Of a stretch of 6,018 nucleotides of DNA, positions 5,972-6,018 are shown piece by piece. The notes under the pieces are model-generated. The model did not search any database. It was not told the origin of the DNA and saw nothing but the letters and a program-made list of their open reading frames with translations. How positions within the stretch are numbered: the first letter of the stretch is position 1; the number at the start of each line of letters is the position of its first letter. The DNA comes from an uncultured Romboutsia sp. (GTDB lineage: Bacteria; Bacillota; Clostridia; Peptostreptococcales; Peptostreptococcaceae). Both the position numbers and the translations under genes were made by a program. Location of the stretch: the NCBI GenBank assembly GCA_937880075.1, contig CALFLM010000020.1, positions 1 to 6,018 of the forward strand, read 5' to 3'.

Positions 5972-6018
5972 GTATAATATATTTAAATTTAATTTTATTA
6001 ATTTTCATTCCTATCTCA

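Noticed and set aside
5958..6008. 17-residue N-terminal extension of the SnoaL-like protein
   Set aside because: The ATG at 6008 has only AUAGGA abutting it, with no spacer, whereas the ATG at 5957 has GAGGAG at ideal distance. The extra residues are Lys/Ile-rich, as AT-rich noncoding DNA would encode.
5972..6018. Operon promoter upstream of the SnoaL-like gene
   Set aside because: TATTAT-like boxes exist but none has a usable -35 box at the right distance within the window; the true promoter is probably outside.
1..6018. CRISPR arrays, tRNA/rRNA genes, insertion sequences, phage or defence genes
   Set aside because: No regularly spaced repeats, no cloverleaf or rRNA-like sequence, and no transposase, integrase or nuclease motifs are seen. 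All sizeable coding stretches are accounted for by six metabolic, transport or regulatory genes.

Overview
The window is AT-rich (roughly 30% G+C by eye) with strong AGGAGG-type ribosome binding sites, compact same-strand genes and UAA/UAG stops. Together with the protein types this points to a low-GC Firmicute of class Clostridia; a Peptostreptococcaceae member (Clostridioides-like) is my best guess, but that is inference and no marker gene is present.

All six genes lie on the minus strand, so the reading order is from high to low coordinates. First comes a five-gene run: (1) a 376-aa protein built of two SnoaL-like/NTF2-like domains (4827-5957); (2) a 12-helix major facilitator superfamily transporter (3548-4801); (3) a 69-aa two-helix membrane protein of the DUF3311 type (3300-3509); (4) a 13-helix sodium:solute symporter of the SSS family (1708-3300), whose ATG shares a base with the stop of gene 3; (5) a LacI-family repressor (635-1654). 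Gaps between these genes are -1 to about 50 bases, so they probably form one operon with its regulator last. The set reads as a regulated uptake-and-conversion module for a small organic compound: two unrelated secondary transporters, one putative lyase/isomerase/cyclase-type enzyme and a ligand-responsive repressor. The substrate cannot be told from the sequence.

Downstream, a 121-base gap (514-634) holds a weak terminator-like hairpin and a good sigma-A-type promoter with an embedded 12-base direct repeat. This promoter should drive a separate single gene for a 143-aa tandem-CBS protein (82-513). Bases 1-81, after that gene, hold an elaborate inverted repeat with two mutually exclusive internal pairings and no U-tract in view.

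I see no tRNA, rRNA, CRISPR array, insertion sequence, attachment site or origin. Nothing here proves a new biological system. The most notable points are the duplicated SnoaL-like protein paired with two transporter families, the non-canonical residues in both transporters, and several unexplained inverted or direct repeats.
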